A DNA stretch of 53,800 bases from Bacillota bacterium. GTDB lineage: Bacteria; Bacillota; Clostridia; Christensenellales; CAG-138. The notes beneath the pieces are model-generated. The model saw only the letters and a list, made by a program, of their open reading frames with translations. It was not told the origin of the DNA and searched no databases. The stretch's first letter is position 1. Each line of letters begins with the position of its first letter. Location of the stretch: contig JAEWUO010000010.1 in the NCBI GenBank assembly GCA_023459335.1, positions 1 to 53,800 of the forward strand, given 5' to 3'. The position numbers and the translations under genes were made by a program. Positions 1 to 7,830 of the stretch are shown here, in pieces.

Positions 1-276
1 ATAACTCACGCACCCGTCATATGTGCAATGATATATAACCAGCATCCCAGCTAATATCTGCGGCTCCAACTTCCACGTTGCACAAAGATCATCTAGCACC
101 GTCATAGGCTCCGGCTTCTCCCGCGCCTGCTGTGCGAGGAGGAGAGATTCGATGAGGTCGGCGGCTTCGAGTGCGGTTTGCCTTTCTATTGGCGTTCCGT
201 CCCCGCTGTCGTATCCGTATTCGCGGAGTTCGTGCGTTATGTTTCGTGCGCGCTCTATTGTCAGTTGTTCACTCAT
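1..276 (-). CDS. Hypothetical prophage protein, partial (3' end beyond window)
   Basis: An open frame of 92 codons starts at an ATG at 276 and runs off the left edge without a stop. A GGAGGT ribosome site sits 5 bases before the ATG, and the start overlaps the stop of the upstream gene by 8 bases, as is usual in this cluster. The product begins MSEQLTIERAR, is helical and charged, and has a Cys pair near residues 83 and 89. I do not recognise a family. Confidence 0.7.
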   Translation of the reverse strand, partial: MSEQLTIERARNITHELREYGYDSGDGTPIERQTALEAADLIESLLLAQQAREKPEPMTVLDDLCATWKLEPQILAGMLVIYHCTYDGCVSY

Positions 277-619
277 GGGCGACCTCCTTTTCTCCCGCGC
301 TGGCTTTGGATAGTGCGCGATCTGGTTTAAAATGGTTGCTTGCTTTGTTGTGAAATTCGTTCCCGATACAGATGTCGCAAACCGTTTCCGCTATCCCGTT
401 CTTTTCGCTTCTACGTTCGCATAGATTGCAATCCGGCATGATAACCACGCGCCCCTTTGCGTCTGCCGTTGCGAGTTCGCGGAGACGGTCAAGGTCGCAC
501 TTCTCAAGCAGTTCGATCATAGACTTGACAGACTGCTCCTGCTCCCACGTCAAATCCCAGTCGCGCTCACCGCAATACACGAGGCTTTTCAGGCTGTCGA
601 TTACAGTGTTATCACTCAC
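269..619 (-). CDS. Hypothetical prophage protein with two Cys pairs
   Basis: 116 residues from a GTG at 619 with AAAGGAG 8 bases upstream. Residues C64, C67, C81 and C84 form a C-x2-C-x13-C-x2-C pattern, which suggests a small zinc-binding fold. No family is recognised. The gene overlaps its upstream neighbour by 8 bases and the downstream one by 8, consistent with translational coupling in the early operon. Confidence 0.75.
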   Translation of the reverse strand: MSDNTVIDSLKSLVYCGERDWDLTWEQEQSVKSMIELLEKCDLDRLRELATADAKGRVVIMPDCNLCERRSEKNGIAETVCDICIGNEFHNKASNHFKPDRALSKASAGEKEVAHE

Positions 620-1040
620 CGCTCCCGCTCCTTTCCATCATGTGCGACCCGCGCTCTACAAGGATATTGATCGTATCAGCACAGACTATGCTTTGGGGAA
701 TTGATCCGAATATACGAACAAATTTACGTTGCTTGTATTGTTTCGGAAGCTCGTGCGCCATTCCTCTCCAAACTTCGTACATCGGTCTTCCCTCTTCTTC
801 GGGATGCTCTTCGTATAAGGCGATGATTGAATTATGCGAAAAGATCACGTCTATCAGTCCGCTCACGTCCCGCACGACAGGCTCAACGTCTGCGGCGGGT
901 TGCCAGTCAACGTACTGTTGGAAATTCAGCAACATTTCGTCGCGCGTGAAAAAGTCTTTACTATCTTTCGGCAGGTTCTTCCGTACTTTGCTCACAAACG
1001 CAATCAACGCCCCGCGCTCGATGTACTCTTTATCGGTCAT
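612..1040 (-). CDS. Hypothetical prophage protein (MTDKEYIERG type)
   Basis: 142 residues, ATG at 1040 preceded by GAAAGGAG. The opening (DKEYIERGALIAFV followed by an ADVEPVV segment) resembles a short protein very widespread in Bacillota prophage early regions, of unknown function. There are no transmembrane segments and no obvious metal site. It is part of the leftward early operon. Confidence 0.8.
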   Translation of the reverse strand: MTDKEYIERGALIAFVSKVRKNLPKDSKDFFTRDEMLLNFQQYVDWQPAADVEPVVRDVSGLIDVIFSHNSIIALYEEHPEEEGRPMYEVWRGMAHELPKQYKQRKFVRIFGSIPQSIVCADTINILVERGSHMMERSGSGE

Positions 1041-1056
1041 GGTTTTTGCTCCTTTC

Positions 1057-1320
1057 TCAATCTACTACGTTAAGTTTTTCTACAATGTCGTTAAACAGGG
1101 CGTAGAGAAAGTTCTTATCTTCGTTCGCCGCCATGTGTTCCGTTTCTGCATACATTGTTCTGCCTTTATTGTCCTTGAATGTAATGTCGCATACACCGAA
1201 TCCGAGTTTCTCCGCGCTCCAATAAATTCTAAACCCGTCTTGACCTCTTGCCCGATAGCGCATTACATCATCAACAGAAACATCAACAATTCCGAGTTTT
1301 TTAGTTATATACCTACTCAT
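1057..1320 (-). CDS. Hypothetical prophage protein
   Basis: 87 residues, ATG at 1320 with an AGGAATAA ribosome site. The ATGA start overlaps the stop of the upstream Lar-like gene. The soluble protein shows no recognisable domain. Confidence 0.75.
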   Translation of the reverse strand: MSRYITKKLGIVDVSVDDVMRYRARGQDGFRIYWSAEKLGFGVCDITFKDNKGRTMYAETEHMAANEDKNFLYALFNDIVEKLNVVD

Positions 1321-1508
1321 TTATTCCTCTCAATCTTCCGCGCTTCGCGCCTCGCCCAGCGGTTCCAACGTCGAGCGGCTTGATTAAAAGTAATTCCCGT
1401 TGCAATATTGGGATAACCACACTGGCAAAAAAACTCGTCATATGTTGAAATCGGATTTTTGTAATGCTTCGGCGCTTGCTTGCACAGCGGGCACTTCTCA
1501 ACTTTCAT
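1317..1508 (-). CDS. Lar-like small zinc protein
   Basis: 63 residues, ATG at 1508 preceded by CAGGAGG. C6, C9, C28 and C30 form a C-x2-C...C-x-C-G pattern, followed by an A-x3-W-N-R-W element near residues 45-51. This layout matches the Lar family (phage restriction-alleviation proteins and their many relatives). Family membership is inferred from the Cys spacing and the terminal WNR element only. Restriction alleviation would fit a prophage that also carries two DNA methyltransferases, but the activity is not shown by the sequence. Confidence 0.65.
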   Translation of the reverse strand: MKVEKCPLCKQAPKHYKNPISTYDEFFCQCGYPNIATGITFNQAARRWNRWARREARKIERNK

Positions 1509-1662
1509 CGGATGCCTCCTGATGTTTTCCGTTTTCGTTCAGTCCGCGCAAGGTTTCTAACATTTCGCGCAGTTCCGTATAACCGCACGAATCGCAACTT
1601 GTAAATCCGCGCAGATCATTGCTTGCAATCGCGCCGCATTTCGGGCATGTCCAAGCGTTCAC
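1498..1662 (-). CDS. Short zinc-ribbon protein (54 aa)
   Basis: A GTG at 1662 lies in a GTGA overlap with the stop of the upstream gene and opens a 54-codon frame ending at 1498, which overlaps the start of the next gene by 11 bases. The product has C6-x2-C9 and C23-x2-C26, a complete four-Cys ribbon, then a short acidic helix. Frame continuity, overlaps on both sides and the metal site support a real gene. Function unknown. It would be missed by length filters. Confidence 0.65.
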   Translation of the reverse strand: MNAWTCPKCGAIASNDLRGFTSCDSCGYTELREMLETLRGLNENGKHQEASDES

Positions 1663-2042
1663 TTCTCCACCTCCGCTGGCGAGTTCAGGTAGGCGGCGTT
1701 CGCGGAAATTGCTTCTGCCGCGCTTTCAAATGTTCCTTCAACAAGTAAAGAAAAAAACGTCTTAAATCCATAAATGTTTTTGCAAAACACAAATCTGCGC
1801 GCCATCGCCTCCACGTCCTCGCTCCACCGTTTCATGAGCGCGTCGCGGACGGTGGGCGGGTTAATTTCTTCTATAGATTCAACCTTGACAATCCGCGTCA
1901 ACGGAGCGTGTATGAAATATCCCTTGTCTTTTTTTCTTGCGAGTTCGTCCGCTAACGCTTCCGCCTCTTCAATGGATTTCGCCTCGATCTCTTTTCTGCT
2001 CCGATATCCCGACGGATATTTCAACGTGACCAAATATTTCAT
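1659..2042 (-). CDS. Hypothetical prophage protein
   Basis: 127 residues if started at the ATG at 2042, which has AAGGAG upstream and makes an ATGA overlap with the preceding stop. A longer frame to 2090 has no ribosome site. The N-terminal part (residues 1-45) is a small basic/acidic fold with a heptad-like EAxxEAEALADELARK helix. No recognised domain. Confidence 0.75.
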   Translation of the reverse strand: MKYLVTLKYPSGYRSRKEIEAKSIEEAEALADELARKKDKGYFIHAPLTRIVKVESIEEINPPTVRDALMKRWSEDVEAMARRFVFCKNIYGFKTFFSLLVEGTFESAAEAISANAAYLNSPAEVEK

Positions 2043-2299
2043 TTCGCTTCTCCTTCCGTGTACGGGCAGGCGAGATATTCTTTCCAGCATTCAGAACAAT
2101 CCTTTTCAAATCGACAAGTCGTGAAGTCCGCTCCGGCAATTCCTTTTACGCATACAGGCTCAAAGTGCTTCGCCTTTTCCTCGACCGTCATTTGATTGAT
2201 ACGCTCGTTCCACGTCAGCGGCTTCTTCTCCATCTCCGCGATCTGCGCGAGGGCTTCGTATTCTTCGTGCTGATTTCTCAAAAACGTCATTTCGAACAC
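2039..2299 (-). CDS. Hypothetical Cys-rich prophage protein
   Basis: 86 residues from a GTG at 2299, chosen because AAAGGAG lies 7 bases upstream; the in-frame ATG at 2290 is too far from it. The C-terminal half carries five Cys residues (CVKG, TTC, CSEC, ACPY), possibly a metal site. Similar short proteins are common in Clostridia prophage early regions. Function unknown. Confidence 0.75.
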   Translation of the reverse strand: MFEMTFLRNQHEEYEALAQIAEMEKKPLTWNERINQMTVEEKAKHFEPVCVKGIAGADFTTCRFEKDCSECWKEYLACPYTEGEAK

Positions 2300-2706
2300 G
2301 GCAGTTCTCCTTTCGGCAGCGGCGCGTAGTCCGCAAAGCAGAGCGGTTCTTGGTCGTTCGGCGACAACACCGATTGCAGAAATGAAAGCGGAAGCAAAGC
2401 GAAATCAGCCTCATCCTCTTCAATAAGCCATTCGTTTCCGGCGCGTGACTTGCGCGGCTTATAGCGATAGGCAAAAATATCTAAATCGCTATCTGCTGCC
2501 GCATATTTAAATCCGCTTATCTGCAACTCTCGCATAGTCGCAAGCTGATCCTCCGTGAACGGGTTCGGCGCGGGTTCGGCGGCGATCATTCGCAAGGTGT
2601 TAATCCATGCGTTCATGTTCGTCGGTTCTTCGGTATGATATCGTTCCTCAACCAGATCAATAAACTCGTCTACCGTTCTGTCCCTCGGTGCTTTCTGGTT
2701 AATCAT
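2287..2706 (-). CDS. Hypothetical prophage protein
   Basis: 139 residues from the ATG at 2706, preceded by GGAGGGG and forming an ATGA overlap with the upstream stop; the longer frame to 2841 is only read-through inside the neighbour. Acidic, soluble, with repeated D/E-rich stretches. The last 13 bases overlap the following gene. No family recognised. Confidence 0.75.
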   Translation of the reverse strand: MINQKAPRDRTVDEFIDLVEERYHTEEPTNMNAWINTLRMIAAEPAPNPFTEDQLATMRELQISGFKYAAADSDLDIFAYRYKPRKSRAGNEWLIEEDEADFALLPLSFLQSVLSPNDQEPLCFADYAPLPKGELPCSK

Positions 2707-2933
2707 AATTCCCCTCCATTCGCGTTGCGCTCGTATGCCCTTATCGCTTTGCGGATCACAATCGGATCGTCCCACGGCGCGATGCACTCTAGCGCGGTCG
2801 GCGGCAACTTCACGCCGTTTCCGTCGCTGTCGTAAGCCCATAGGATGCCATTAAACCCGCGCAGTACCCGCTTCATGCCGAGCGCGTCCAGTCTGCGCAG
2901 TTCCGCATAGTCGGCGGCGTTAAACATGAACAT
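2703..2933 (-). CDS. Hypothetical prophage protein
   Basis: 76 residues from the ATG at 2933, chosen because GAGG lies 9 bases upstream. Alternative in-frame starts are an ATG at 2942 and TTG/ATG at 2957/2954. The protein (MFMFNAADYAELRRLDALG...) is short and soluble with no recognised domain. Confidence 0.65.
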   Translation of the reverse strand: MFMFNAADYAELRRLDALGMKRVLRGFNGILWAYDSDGNGVKLPPTALECIAPWDDPIVIRKAIRAYERNANGGEL

Positions 2934-3240
2934 TGGGTTCATCCTCTTTTTCATCAATCAGCTTATCCAGAAAAGCAATTGCACTGTCGTGTTGCCAAAT
3001 CCAACCAAAGCGCGGGGAAGTTCCATAGTCCCCATACATGCAGACAAGGATTGACCATATTACTCGCAAAAACGTGTCTGGATCGCCTGGCAGAAATTCC
3101 GGATAACCTACTGGTTTTCTGGAATCAAGGCACTTGTTTTTCAAGATGTGACCGCGAATTTCTTTCAATCCATCTGTGTGACCGTTGTACCGTGCGATGT
3201 ATTCGAGTGCTTGCATTAAGTCCATTTCCGGCTCTTCCAC
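2920..3240 (-). CDS. Hypothetical prophage protein
   Basis: 106 residues from a GTG at 3240 with AAAGGAG 7 bases upstream; the ATG at 3246 overlaps the previous stop but sits almost on the ribosome site. It contains a central Trp/Tyr-rich stretch (ILVCMYGDYGTSPRFGW) and an acidic C-terminus. No domain recognised. Confidence 0.7.
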   Translation of the reverse strand: MEEPEMDLMQALEYIARYNGHTDGLKEIRGHILKNKCLDSRKPVGYPEFLPGDPDTFLRVIWSILVCMYGDYGTSPRFGWIWQHDSAIAFLDKLIDEKEDEPNVHV

Positions 3241-3242
3241 TG

Positions 3243-3758
3243 TCATTCTCCTTTCAGAATTTCCACAATGGTCTTTCCCGTGTCGCACTTCCGGCAGAAC
3301 CGCCATTCCACGCCGTACCGCTCGGACATGGTTCGCATGGCTTTCATGAGGGTTTCGCTGGACGCGGGGGGGATGTTCGATTGCTTGACGCTCAACGACT
3401 TGCCTTGCTTGTGGAGCGCGTCAACCATGAACCACCGTGCGCGGCGCGGGTTCTGCCAATGCGCCACATCGTCCACGCTCTTGATCTTCTCGTCCTCGAC
3501 CAGAACGATTAGCTTGATCTCGCAGGTCTGCGCCCTGGCGCACTCGTCGCGGAAACGCTCGTGGTCTTTGCCGATCAGGTTTTGGTAAACCTCGGAGATT
3601 GATTGCTTTACATCAACGCAAATCATGTGGTTGGTTACGAGCGAATAATCACCGCAGAACAATTTGGTGCGAATGACCTCAATCCCGTTCTCCGCAAAAT
3701 AGTTCAGGATATGGTCTTTCTTGCCGCCGTGTTCGCGAGTATCTTGGATCAGCTTCAT
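3243..3758 (-). CDS. ERCC4-domain nuclease
   Basis: 171 residues, ATG at 3758 with GGAGGAAACAGC before it. The protein opens with a DTREH segment, then has a GDYS motif near residues 36-39 and a VDVK element near residue 50, followed by a GKDHERFRDE helix and a hydrophobic LIVLVEDE strand. This order matches the ERCC4/XPF-type restriction-endonuclease-like nuclease fold, in which GDY and the acidic/Lys motif bind metal and DNA. The substrate is probably a branched or structured DNA formed in phage replication or recombination (inference). Single-domain phage versions of this length are common. It lies in the same operon as the exonuclease, annealing and methyltransferase genes. Confidence 0.8.
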   Translation of the reverse strand: MKLIQDTREHGGKKDHILNYFAENGIEVIRTKLFCGDYSLVTNHMICVDVKQSISEVYQNLIGKDHERFRDECARAQTCEIKLIVLVEDEKIKSVDDVAHWQNPRRARWFMVDALHKQGKSLSVKQSNIPPASSETLMKAMRTMSERYGVEWRFCRKCDTGKTIVEILKGE

Positions 3759-3973
3759 GCTGTTTCCTCCATGTACATTTCCACAATTTCGCGCAATCCG
3801 TTTGCGAGTTCGAGTGCTTGCGCCTTGTTAACTAGCGTTACGCCGCGAAGTCCCGCAATGGCGATTCGTTTGGCGTACTGCGGCTCGTAGAACACAAAAA
3901 GACCTTCGGCGGCAAACTCAATCGCGCACGTTCCTGTCGCGATTTCCAAGCGGTCTGCTTCTTTGTTGTTCAT
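3755..3973 (-). CDS. Hypothetical protein following methyltransferase 1
   Basis: 72 residues, ATG at 3973 overlapping the methyltransferase stop. It ends with an AQALELANGLREIVEMY helix. Its first residues (MNNKEAD) and C-terminal helix resemble the 71-residue protein encoded at 4632-4847 on the other side of the methyltransferase, so the two may be diverged copies. Function unknown. Confidence 0.7.
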   Translation of the reverse strand: MNNKEADRLEIATGTCAIEFAAEGLFVFYEPQYAKRIAIAGLRGVTLVNKAQALELANGLREIVEMYMEETA

Positions 3974-4620
3974 ATTTCCAAACCGACCTGTTTATAGATT
4001 TCCTGCGGTGCGAATAGCGGTTGCATCGATTGTTCTCTTGCTATGCGATCTGTAGCTGTTTTGTGGTAGTACAAATACAGTTCAAATCCCCAATATTGGA
4101 ATCCCATTCGATGACAGGCGATCAAACTTGATGCCGACCCCACATGAGTGTCTAGAATTTTGTCGCCTTGCTTGGCGTAGTTTTGTAACAGCCACGTGTA
4201 GAGCGCAATGGGTTTCTGCGTTGGATGTATTCTATCGATATCAGCGTTCATTGGCGACAAATAAAACGTCTTTGCGCTTGTATTAAAACTAGTCCACGCA
4301 TACTCGCACATTGCAAACGAAACGCCTTGTGGTTGCTTTTTGTCCCAAATAACAAAACACCTTGTTGGCGGTAGATCGAAGTAGTTTCCGCCCCAAATTA
4401 TTTGGTTCTTTGAAACTCTAAACAGTTCGTCGAAATACTCTTTATTCGGTGGATTGTTGTCTGCCTGCGCGACACTTCCATAAACGGATAATCTTCCACA
4501 TGGATTCTTATCCATTCCAATTCCGTATGGCGGGTCTACTATCGCCAAATCAAAGAACTTGTCCGGAAATTCTTTCATTCCGTCCATGCAGTCCATGTTG
4601 TAGAAGCCGAAGTCGAGCAT
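3970..4620 (-). CDS. DNA adenine- or cytosine-N4 methyltransferase (beta-type order)
   Basis: 216 residues from the ATG at 4620 (GGAGG five bases upstream; ATGs at 4623 and 4632 are closer to it). The catalytic DPPY motif is near residue 29-32 (AIVDPPYGIG). The HPTQKP element and the AdoMet-binding loop (LDTHVGSASSLIA) come afterwards, i.e. motif IV before motif I. It transfers a methyl group from AdoMet to an exocyclic amine of adenine or cytosine in DNA. The usual F-x-G-x-G loop is altered here to HVGSA. No restriction enzyme is adjacent, so it is an orphan phage methyltransferase, probably for protection from host restriction (inference). Confidence 0.85.
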   Translation of the reverse strand: MLDFGFYNMDCMDGMKEFPDKFFDLAIVDPPYGIGMDKNPCGRLSVYGSVAQADNNPPNKEYFDELFRVSKNQIIWGGNYFDLPPTRCFVIWDKKQPQGVSFAMCEYAWTSFNTSAKTFYLSPMNADIDRIHPTQKPIALYTWLLQNYAKQGDKILDTHVGSASSLIACHRMGFQYWGFELYLYYHKTATDRIAREQSMQPLFAPQEIYKQVGLEI

Positions 4621-4631
4621 CATTTCCTCCA

Positions 4632-4847
4632 TCAGCAGTACATTTCGATCAAGTCGGGCAGTTCCTTAAGCAGGGCGCGGACTTGCGAAATATTCAGAAA
4701 TGTTTCCCCGTTGAATCCAGAAATTCCGATGCTAGTTTGTGTCCGCATAACGCGCCGTCCTAGAATGTACGACAGCCCTCGTTCGTGACTTTCAACGACG
4801 GTCAACCCTAATTCCTTCTCGATAAAGTCAGCTCTCTTGTCGTTCAT
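4632..4847 (-). CDS. Hypothetical protein preceding methyltransferase 1
   Basis: 71 residues, ATG at 4847, coupled by ATGA overlap to the replisome-organiser gene upstream. It starts MNDKRAD and ends with a QVRALLKELPDLIEMY helix, similar in layout to the 72-residue product of 3755-3973. No known domain. Confidence 0.7.
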   Translation of the reverse strand: MNDKRADFIEKELGLTVVESHERGLSYILGRRVMRTQTSIGISGFNGETFLNISQVRALLKELPDLIEMYC

Positions 4848-5353
4848 GTTTCAATATCCTTGTCCAAATCCACAATCAAGTGGCTTAGTTGTTCGTCAGT
4901 CAGGTCGTGTTGCGGAATCCGCTCTTTCTGCTTCTTTGCGTTTCCGCCTCGCCCATTCCATGTAATGACTTTCTGTTTCCAGTTCAGCACTGGTTTTCCT
5001 AGCGAATCAATCCAACCCGAAGTTTCAAAGTAATCCATGAACTTCTGCGCATCTACGTTGTAGCGGCTCTCGGTGATGTACGCCTTGACTTCTTCAAGCG
5101 TCGGCGGAACAAATTGCTTCGCTGTACGCTTTGGTTTTGACGGAGGCGCGGTAGGGGTCTGCGCCGTTTGCGTGGGCGAATCTGGTGCGGGTGTGAGTTC
5201 GGGGAACAAGTACCGCTCATTCCCCCTAAACTCTGGCAAAATCCCCGTTGCGCTGTACTCCGCTATCCCTGCCAGCAACCGCCCTCGCTCTGAATCGCTC
5301 AACCGCTCCGCTTGTTTCAGCCAATCGTGATAAAAGCGAAAATAGTCTGCCAT
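4844..5353 (-). CDS. Phage replisome organiser, DUF6291 N-terminus
   Basis: 169 residues, ATG at 5353 with a perfect GGAGG. Residues 1-40 (FRFYHDWLKQ...LLAGIAEYSATG) match the DUF6291-type N-terminal domain of phage replication proteins. A Pro/Thr-rich linker follows, and residues 80-140 (PPTLEEVKAYI...VDAQKFMDYFETSGW...LNWKQKVITW) match the conserved C-terminal element of DnaD/DnaT-like replisome organisers. It probably binds the phage origin and recruits the host helicase. No phage helicase gene is visible in the window. Confidence 0.75.
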   Translation of the reverse strand: MADYFRFYHDWLKQAERLSDSERGRLLAGIAEYSATGILPEFRGNERYLFPELTPAPDSPTQTAQTPTAPPSKPKRTAKQFVPPTLEEVKAYITESRYNVDAQKFMDYFETSGWIDSLGKPVLNWKQKVITWNGRGGNAKKQKERIPQHDLTDEQLSHLIVDLDKDIET

Positions 5354-6154
5354 TTAAACCTCCTCAGCGCAATCCAATAGGCTTCGCTGCATAAACTCTG
5401 GATTCTTCACAGGCTCGATCATCAACCTCGTAGCTTTTTCGTAAAACGTCTTATCGATCTCAAATCCGAATGACGGTCTGCCAAGCTCAAACGCCGCTCT
5501 TAACGTTGTTGCACTTCCCGCAACTGGGTCTATCACAACGTCGCCCTCGTCCGTAAAGATCTCTATCAAGCGTTTCAATACCGCAACAGGCTTCTGCGTT
5601 GGGTGGATCTTCGGATAGTCTTTTGCGTTATCGCGTTTCCACTCAAACCAGTTGAAAACCATTTTCCCGTTGTTGTTGAATTTCGGCAGCTTGTCTCGGT
5701 AGAGCACAACGGCATGTTCGGTTGCACCGACGATTTTCATGTTTGCTTTCAGCACTTGCGCGGAATAGTTTTTGATGAAGAATATCGGATAAGCATTTTT
5801 GAAGTCGTACTTTTTCCCATACTCCATCACCATCGGTATTTGATCGAACGCACAAAACACGATCATTGCGGGTGCTTTTCCCGCTTCTTTCGGTTCTTTG
5901 ATTAACAGGTTGCTGCAAAAGTGCATATATTCGGCAATGCGAAAATCATTGTCAGTGTTGAAAAACGACTTTCCCGCTTTCTCGCTTTCCCCGTTCGCGT
6001 TATCTCCGTCCTTGTACCACATCGGATTTGAGGCGTAGGCGTTTTTGCCGAGGTTGTACGGAATATCCGCTATTACGAGCTGCGCTTTCGGAATGCAATA
6101 CCGTTTGAAGTTCTGGAAATGATCGCGGTAAAGCTCGATTTTAACGTCTGCCAT
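5354..6154 (-). CDS. DNA methyltransferase 2 (DIPY motif IV)
   Basis: 266 residues, ATG at 6154 with GAGGTG. Motif IV is near residue 29-32 but reads ADIPYNLG instead of DPPY, a variant I know from other Clostridia phage methyltransferases of the same type (NAYASNPMWY follows). The HPTQKP element and IDPVAGSATTLRAA AdoMet loop come later, giving a beta-type order. Expected activity is N6-adenine or N4-cytosine methylation of DNA. It is an orphan enzyme in the early operon, between the organiser and the DUF669 gene. Confidence 0.85.
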   Translation of the reverse strand: MADVKIELYRDHFQNFKRYCIPKAQLVIADIPYNLGKNAYASNPMWYKDGDNANGESEKAGKSFFNTDNDFRIAEYMHFCSNLLIKEPKEAGKAPAMIVFCAFDQIPMVMEYGKKYDFKNAYPIFFIKNYSAQVLKANMKIVGATEHAVVLYRDKLPKFNNNGKMVFNWFEWKRDNAKDYPKIHPTQKPVAVLKRLIEIFTDEGDVVIDPVAGSATTLRAAFELGRPSFGFEIDKTFYEKATRLMIEPVKNPEFMQRSLLDCAEEV

Positions 6155-6162
6155 GCGTCACC

Positions 6163-6594
6163 TCATTTGAACGTCGCGTCATCTACCGAAACATCCTCGA
6201 ACCCTGATATGTCTACGGGCTTTTCCTCTAACTTGCTTTTCTCGATGAAGTACACGCAGTCGCCCTTTTCTCCGTCGTCCCTGTCGAAATGAGTGATGTT
6301 TACGAGGCAATACGCGCCCTGCAACTCCCAAGGCTCGAATTCCTGCCCTTTCGGGATGCCGAGCGCGAACGCGTATTTCCCGATCTTCTTCTCCGGCAAC
6401 ACGCCGTTTTCGTCCTCGAAAAACTTTTTGAAGATGTGGCGACCCTGCGCTTTCTGCTCAACGTCCTTGCGGATAAAAAAATCGAACTCGACGTATTTTT
6501 TTCCGCTCATTGATTCTTTGACGGAGCAGCTCTGCACAAGGCACTCGTATTCTCCTTCGGGGATCAGAGTTCTTTCCTGCTGATAGCTTTTCAT
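6163..6594 (-). CDS. DUF669-type protein, probable ssDNA-binding
   Basis: 143 residues, ATG at 6594 after GGAGG. The N-terminal part (LIPEGEYECLVQSC...SGKKYVEFDFFIRKDVEQ) followed by a beta-rich core matches DUF669-like phage proteins. These often sit beside RecT/Erf-type annealing genes and are thought to bind single-stranded DNA. The location directly downstream of the annealing candidate supports that role, which remains an inference. Confidence 0.65.
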   Translation of the reverse strand: MKSYQQERTLIPEGEYECLVQSCSVKESMSGKKYVEFDFFIRKDVEQKAQGRHIFKKFFEDENGVLPEKKIGKYAFALGIPKGQEFEPWELQGAYCLVNITHFDRDDGEKGDCVYFIEKSKLEEKPVDISGFEDVSVDDATFK

Positions 6595-7218
6595 TTAGTC
6601 CTCCACGCTGATTGTTATTGTCTTTTTCTCCGGCTCTGCGCCGCGCACATCTTCGATTTCGTCCACCGTCTGCAAGCCCATAAGGGCGGCTGGGCAATAG
6701 ATTCTGGCAAAGAACGCGGCGGCTCGATACTGCATCATCTGTTCCGGCATGGTTTTCCACTTGCTTCCGTTCTTATCAAGCCAACCCTCGTCCTTTGCCA
6801 TTTGAATCGTGATCGTTGAGCCGCGCAGGGTTTCGTTGTCAGCCTTTCGAACGCACTCGACGTAGCACCCATAGCTGGATTTGTCGCGCTCTCCAACGAA
6901 CACAAACTTAAGCGGCGAAAACTGCCGCGTTCCATTTATTAAAGCAATACACGCCTGACCGCTCCACGCAGGTTTACCCTTGACCACGAAAAGGCTCTGC
7001 ATCACCACAAGGGGAGAAACGCCCATGCGATTTGCCATTTCGCAAGCGACAAAGCAGTTGTCTTCGTTGTGCTGGTACTGTTCTGGCACGATCATGGAAT
7101 TAGCGAACTTCTTCGCGAGTTGCGCCAAAATATTCAACGATGCCTTGTCGGTCAACTGCGTGGCAAACTGCGGCGCGGTCAGTGCTGTTTCATTCGTCTG
7201 ATTCGGTTGCTGTTCCAT
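6595..7218 (-). CDS. Phage recombination protein, RecT-like candidate
   Basis: 207 residues from the ATG at 7218 (AAGGA 8 bases upstream); the longer frame to 7260 has no ribosome site. The central region (MGVSPLVVMQSLFVVKGKPAWSG..., later KTMPEQMMQYRAAAFFARIYCP) is a conserved block of phage proteins found next to RecB-like nucleases and DUF669 proteins. It resembles the RecT/Red-beta single-strand annealing group, but I identify it mainly by context. The C-terminus is acidic, as in many ssDNA-pairing proteins. It probably anneals complementary strands after resection by the nuclease encoded upstream. Confidence 0.6.
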   Translation of the reverse strand: MEQQPNQTNETALTAPQFATQLTDKASLNILAQLAKKFANSMIVPEQYQHNEDNCFVACEMANRMGVSPLVVMQSLFVVKGKPAWSGQACIALINGTRQFSPLKFVFVGERDKSSYGCYVECVRKADNETLRGSTITIQMAKDEGWLDKNGSKWKTMPEQMMQYRAAAFFARIYCPAALMGLQTVDEIEDVRGAEPEKKTITISVED

Positions 7219-7816
7219 CAACAGTTCCTTTCTTTTTTCTGGTTTTCTTCTTGAGTGCATTGTGAAGCGTCAAACACGCTTTGAATGTAGTTGCATCAAT
7301 CGGTATCTGAATCAGCTTGTAAGTCTCGTCTTTCCGTAGATGAAGCACGTACAGTTCAATTACGGGCAACTCGTTTTCTTCTGCAAGAATGTCATATGCG
7401 TTTAACTGCGCTGTAACTAAAGCCGTTTCAACTTTATAGCTTGACTTAATGTCCACGATCACTGGGCATTCATCCATTACGCCATAGCGGTCGAGCGTTC
7501 CGGCGTAGCCAAACTCCTTTGAGTGCATGGCGTGTTCGATCTTGCTCCACGCTGGTTTGTGATCTTTTCGGAACTGGATGTACGCCTTGATGTACGGCTC
7601 TATCTCTGCGTTGATCTCCGCGCTCCCGAAACGGTCAAGCTGTTCGCATGCGCTGTGAACGTCATGTCCTCGGTCGGCAGCGTGGTCGAGCCGAAACTGC
7701 GTCACATCGCCGTAGACCTCGCGGGAGATAAATCGCAGAATTTCGGACACGCTCGGCACAATCTCGCCGTCTACTTGGTATTCGTGCCGATCATCGAAAA
7801 ATATCAGCTTCGCCAT
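7190..7816 (-). CDS. RecB-like PD-(D/E)XK exonuclease
   Basis: 208 residues from the ATG at 7816. The core reads GYAGTLDRYG, then VIVDIKSS, then TAQLNAYDIL. This is the D...(D)-x-K...Q-x3-Y arrangement of phage RecB/Cas4-like PD-(D/E)XK nucleases. The enzyme would resect double-stranded DNA ends and hand 3' single strands to the annealing protein encoded next to it, as in lambda Exo-Bet pairs. The gene overlaps its downstream partner by 29 bases. The C-terminus is Lys-rich. Confidence 0.8.
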   Translation of the reverse strand: MAKLIFFDDRHEYQVDGEIVPSVSEILRFISREVYGDVTQFRLDHAADRGHDVHSACEQLDRFGSAEINAEIEPYIKAYIQFRKDHKPAWSKIEHAMHSKEFGYAGTLDRYGVMDECPVIVDIKSSYKVETALVTAQLNAYDILAEENELPVIELYVLHLRKDETYKLIQIPIDATTFKACLTLHNALKKKTRKKKGTVDGTATESDE

Positions 7817-7830
7817 CACCGCCGCCTTTC

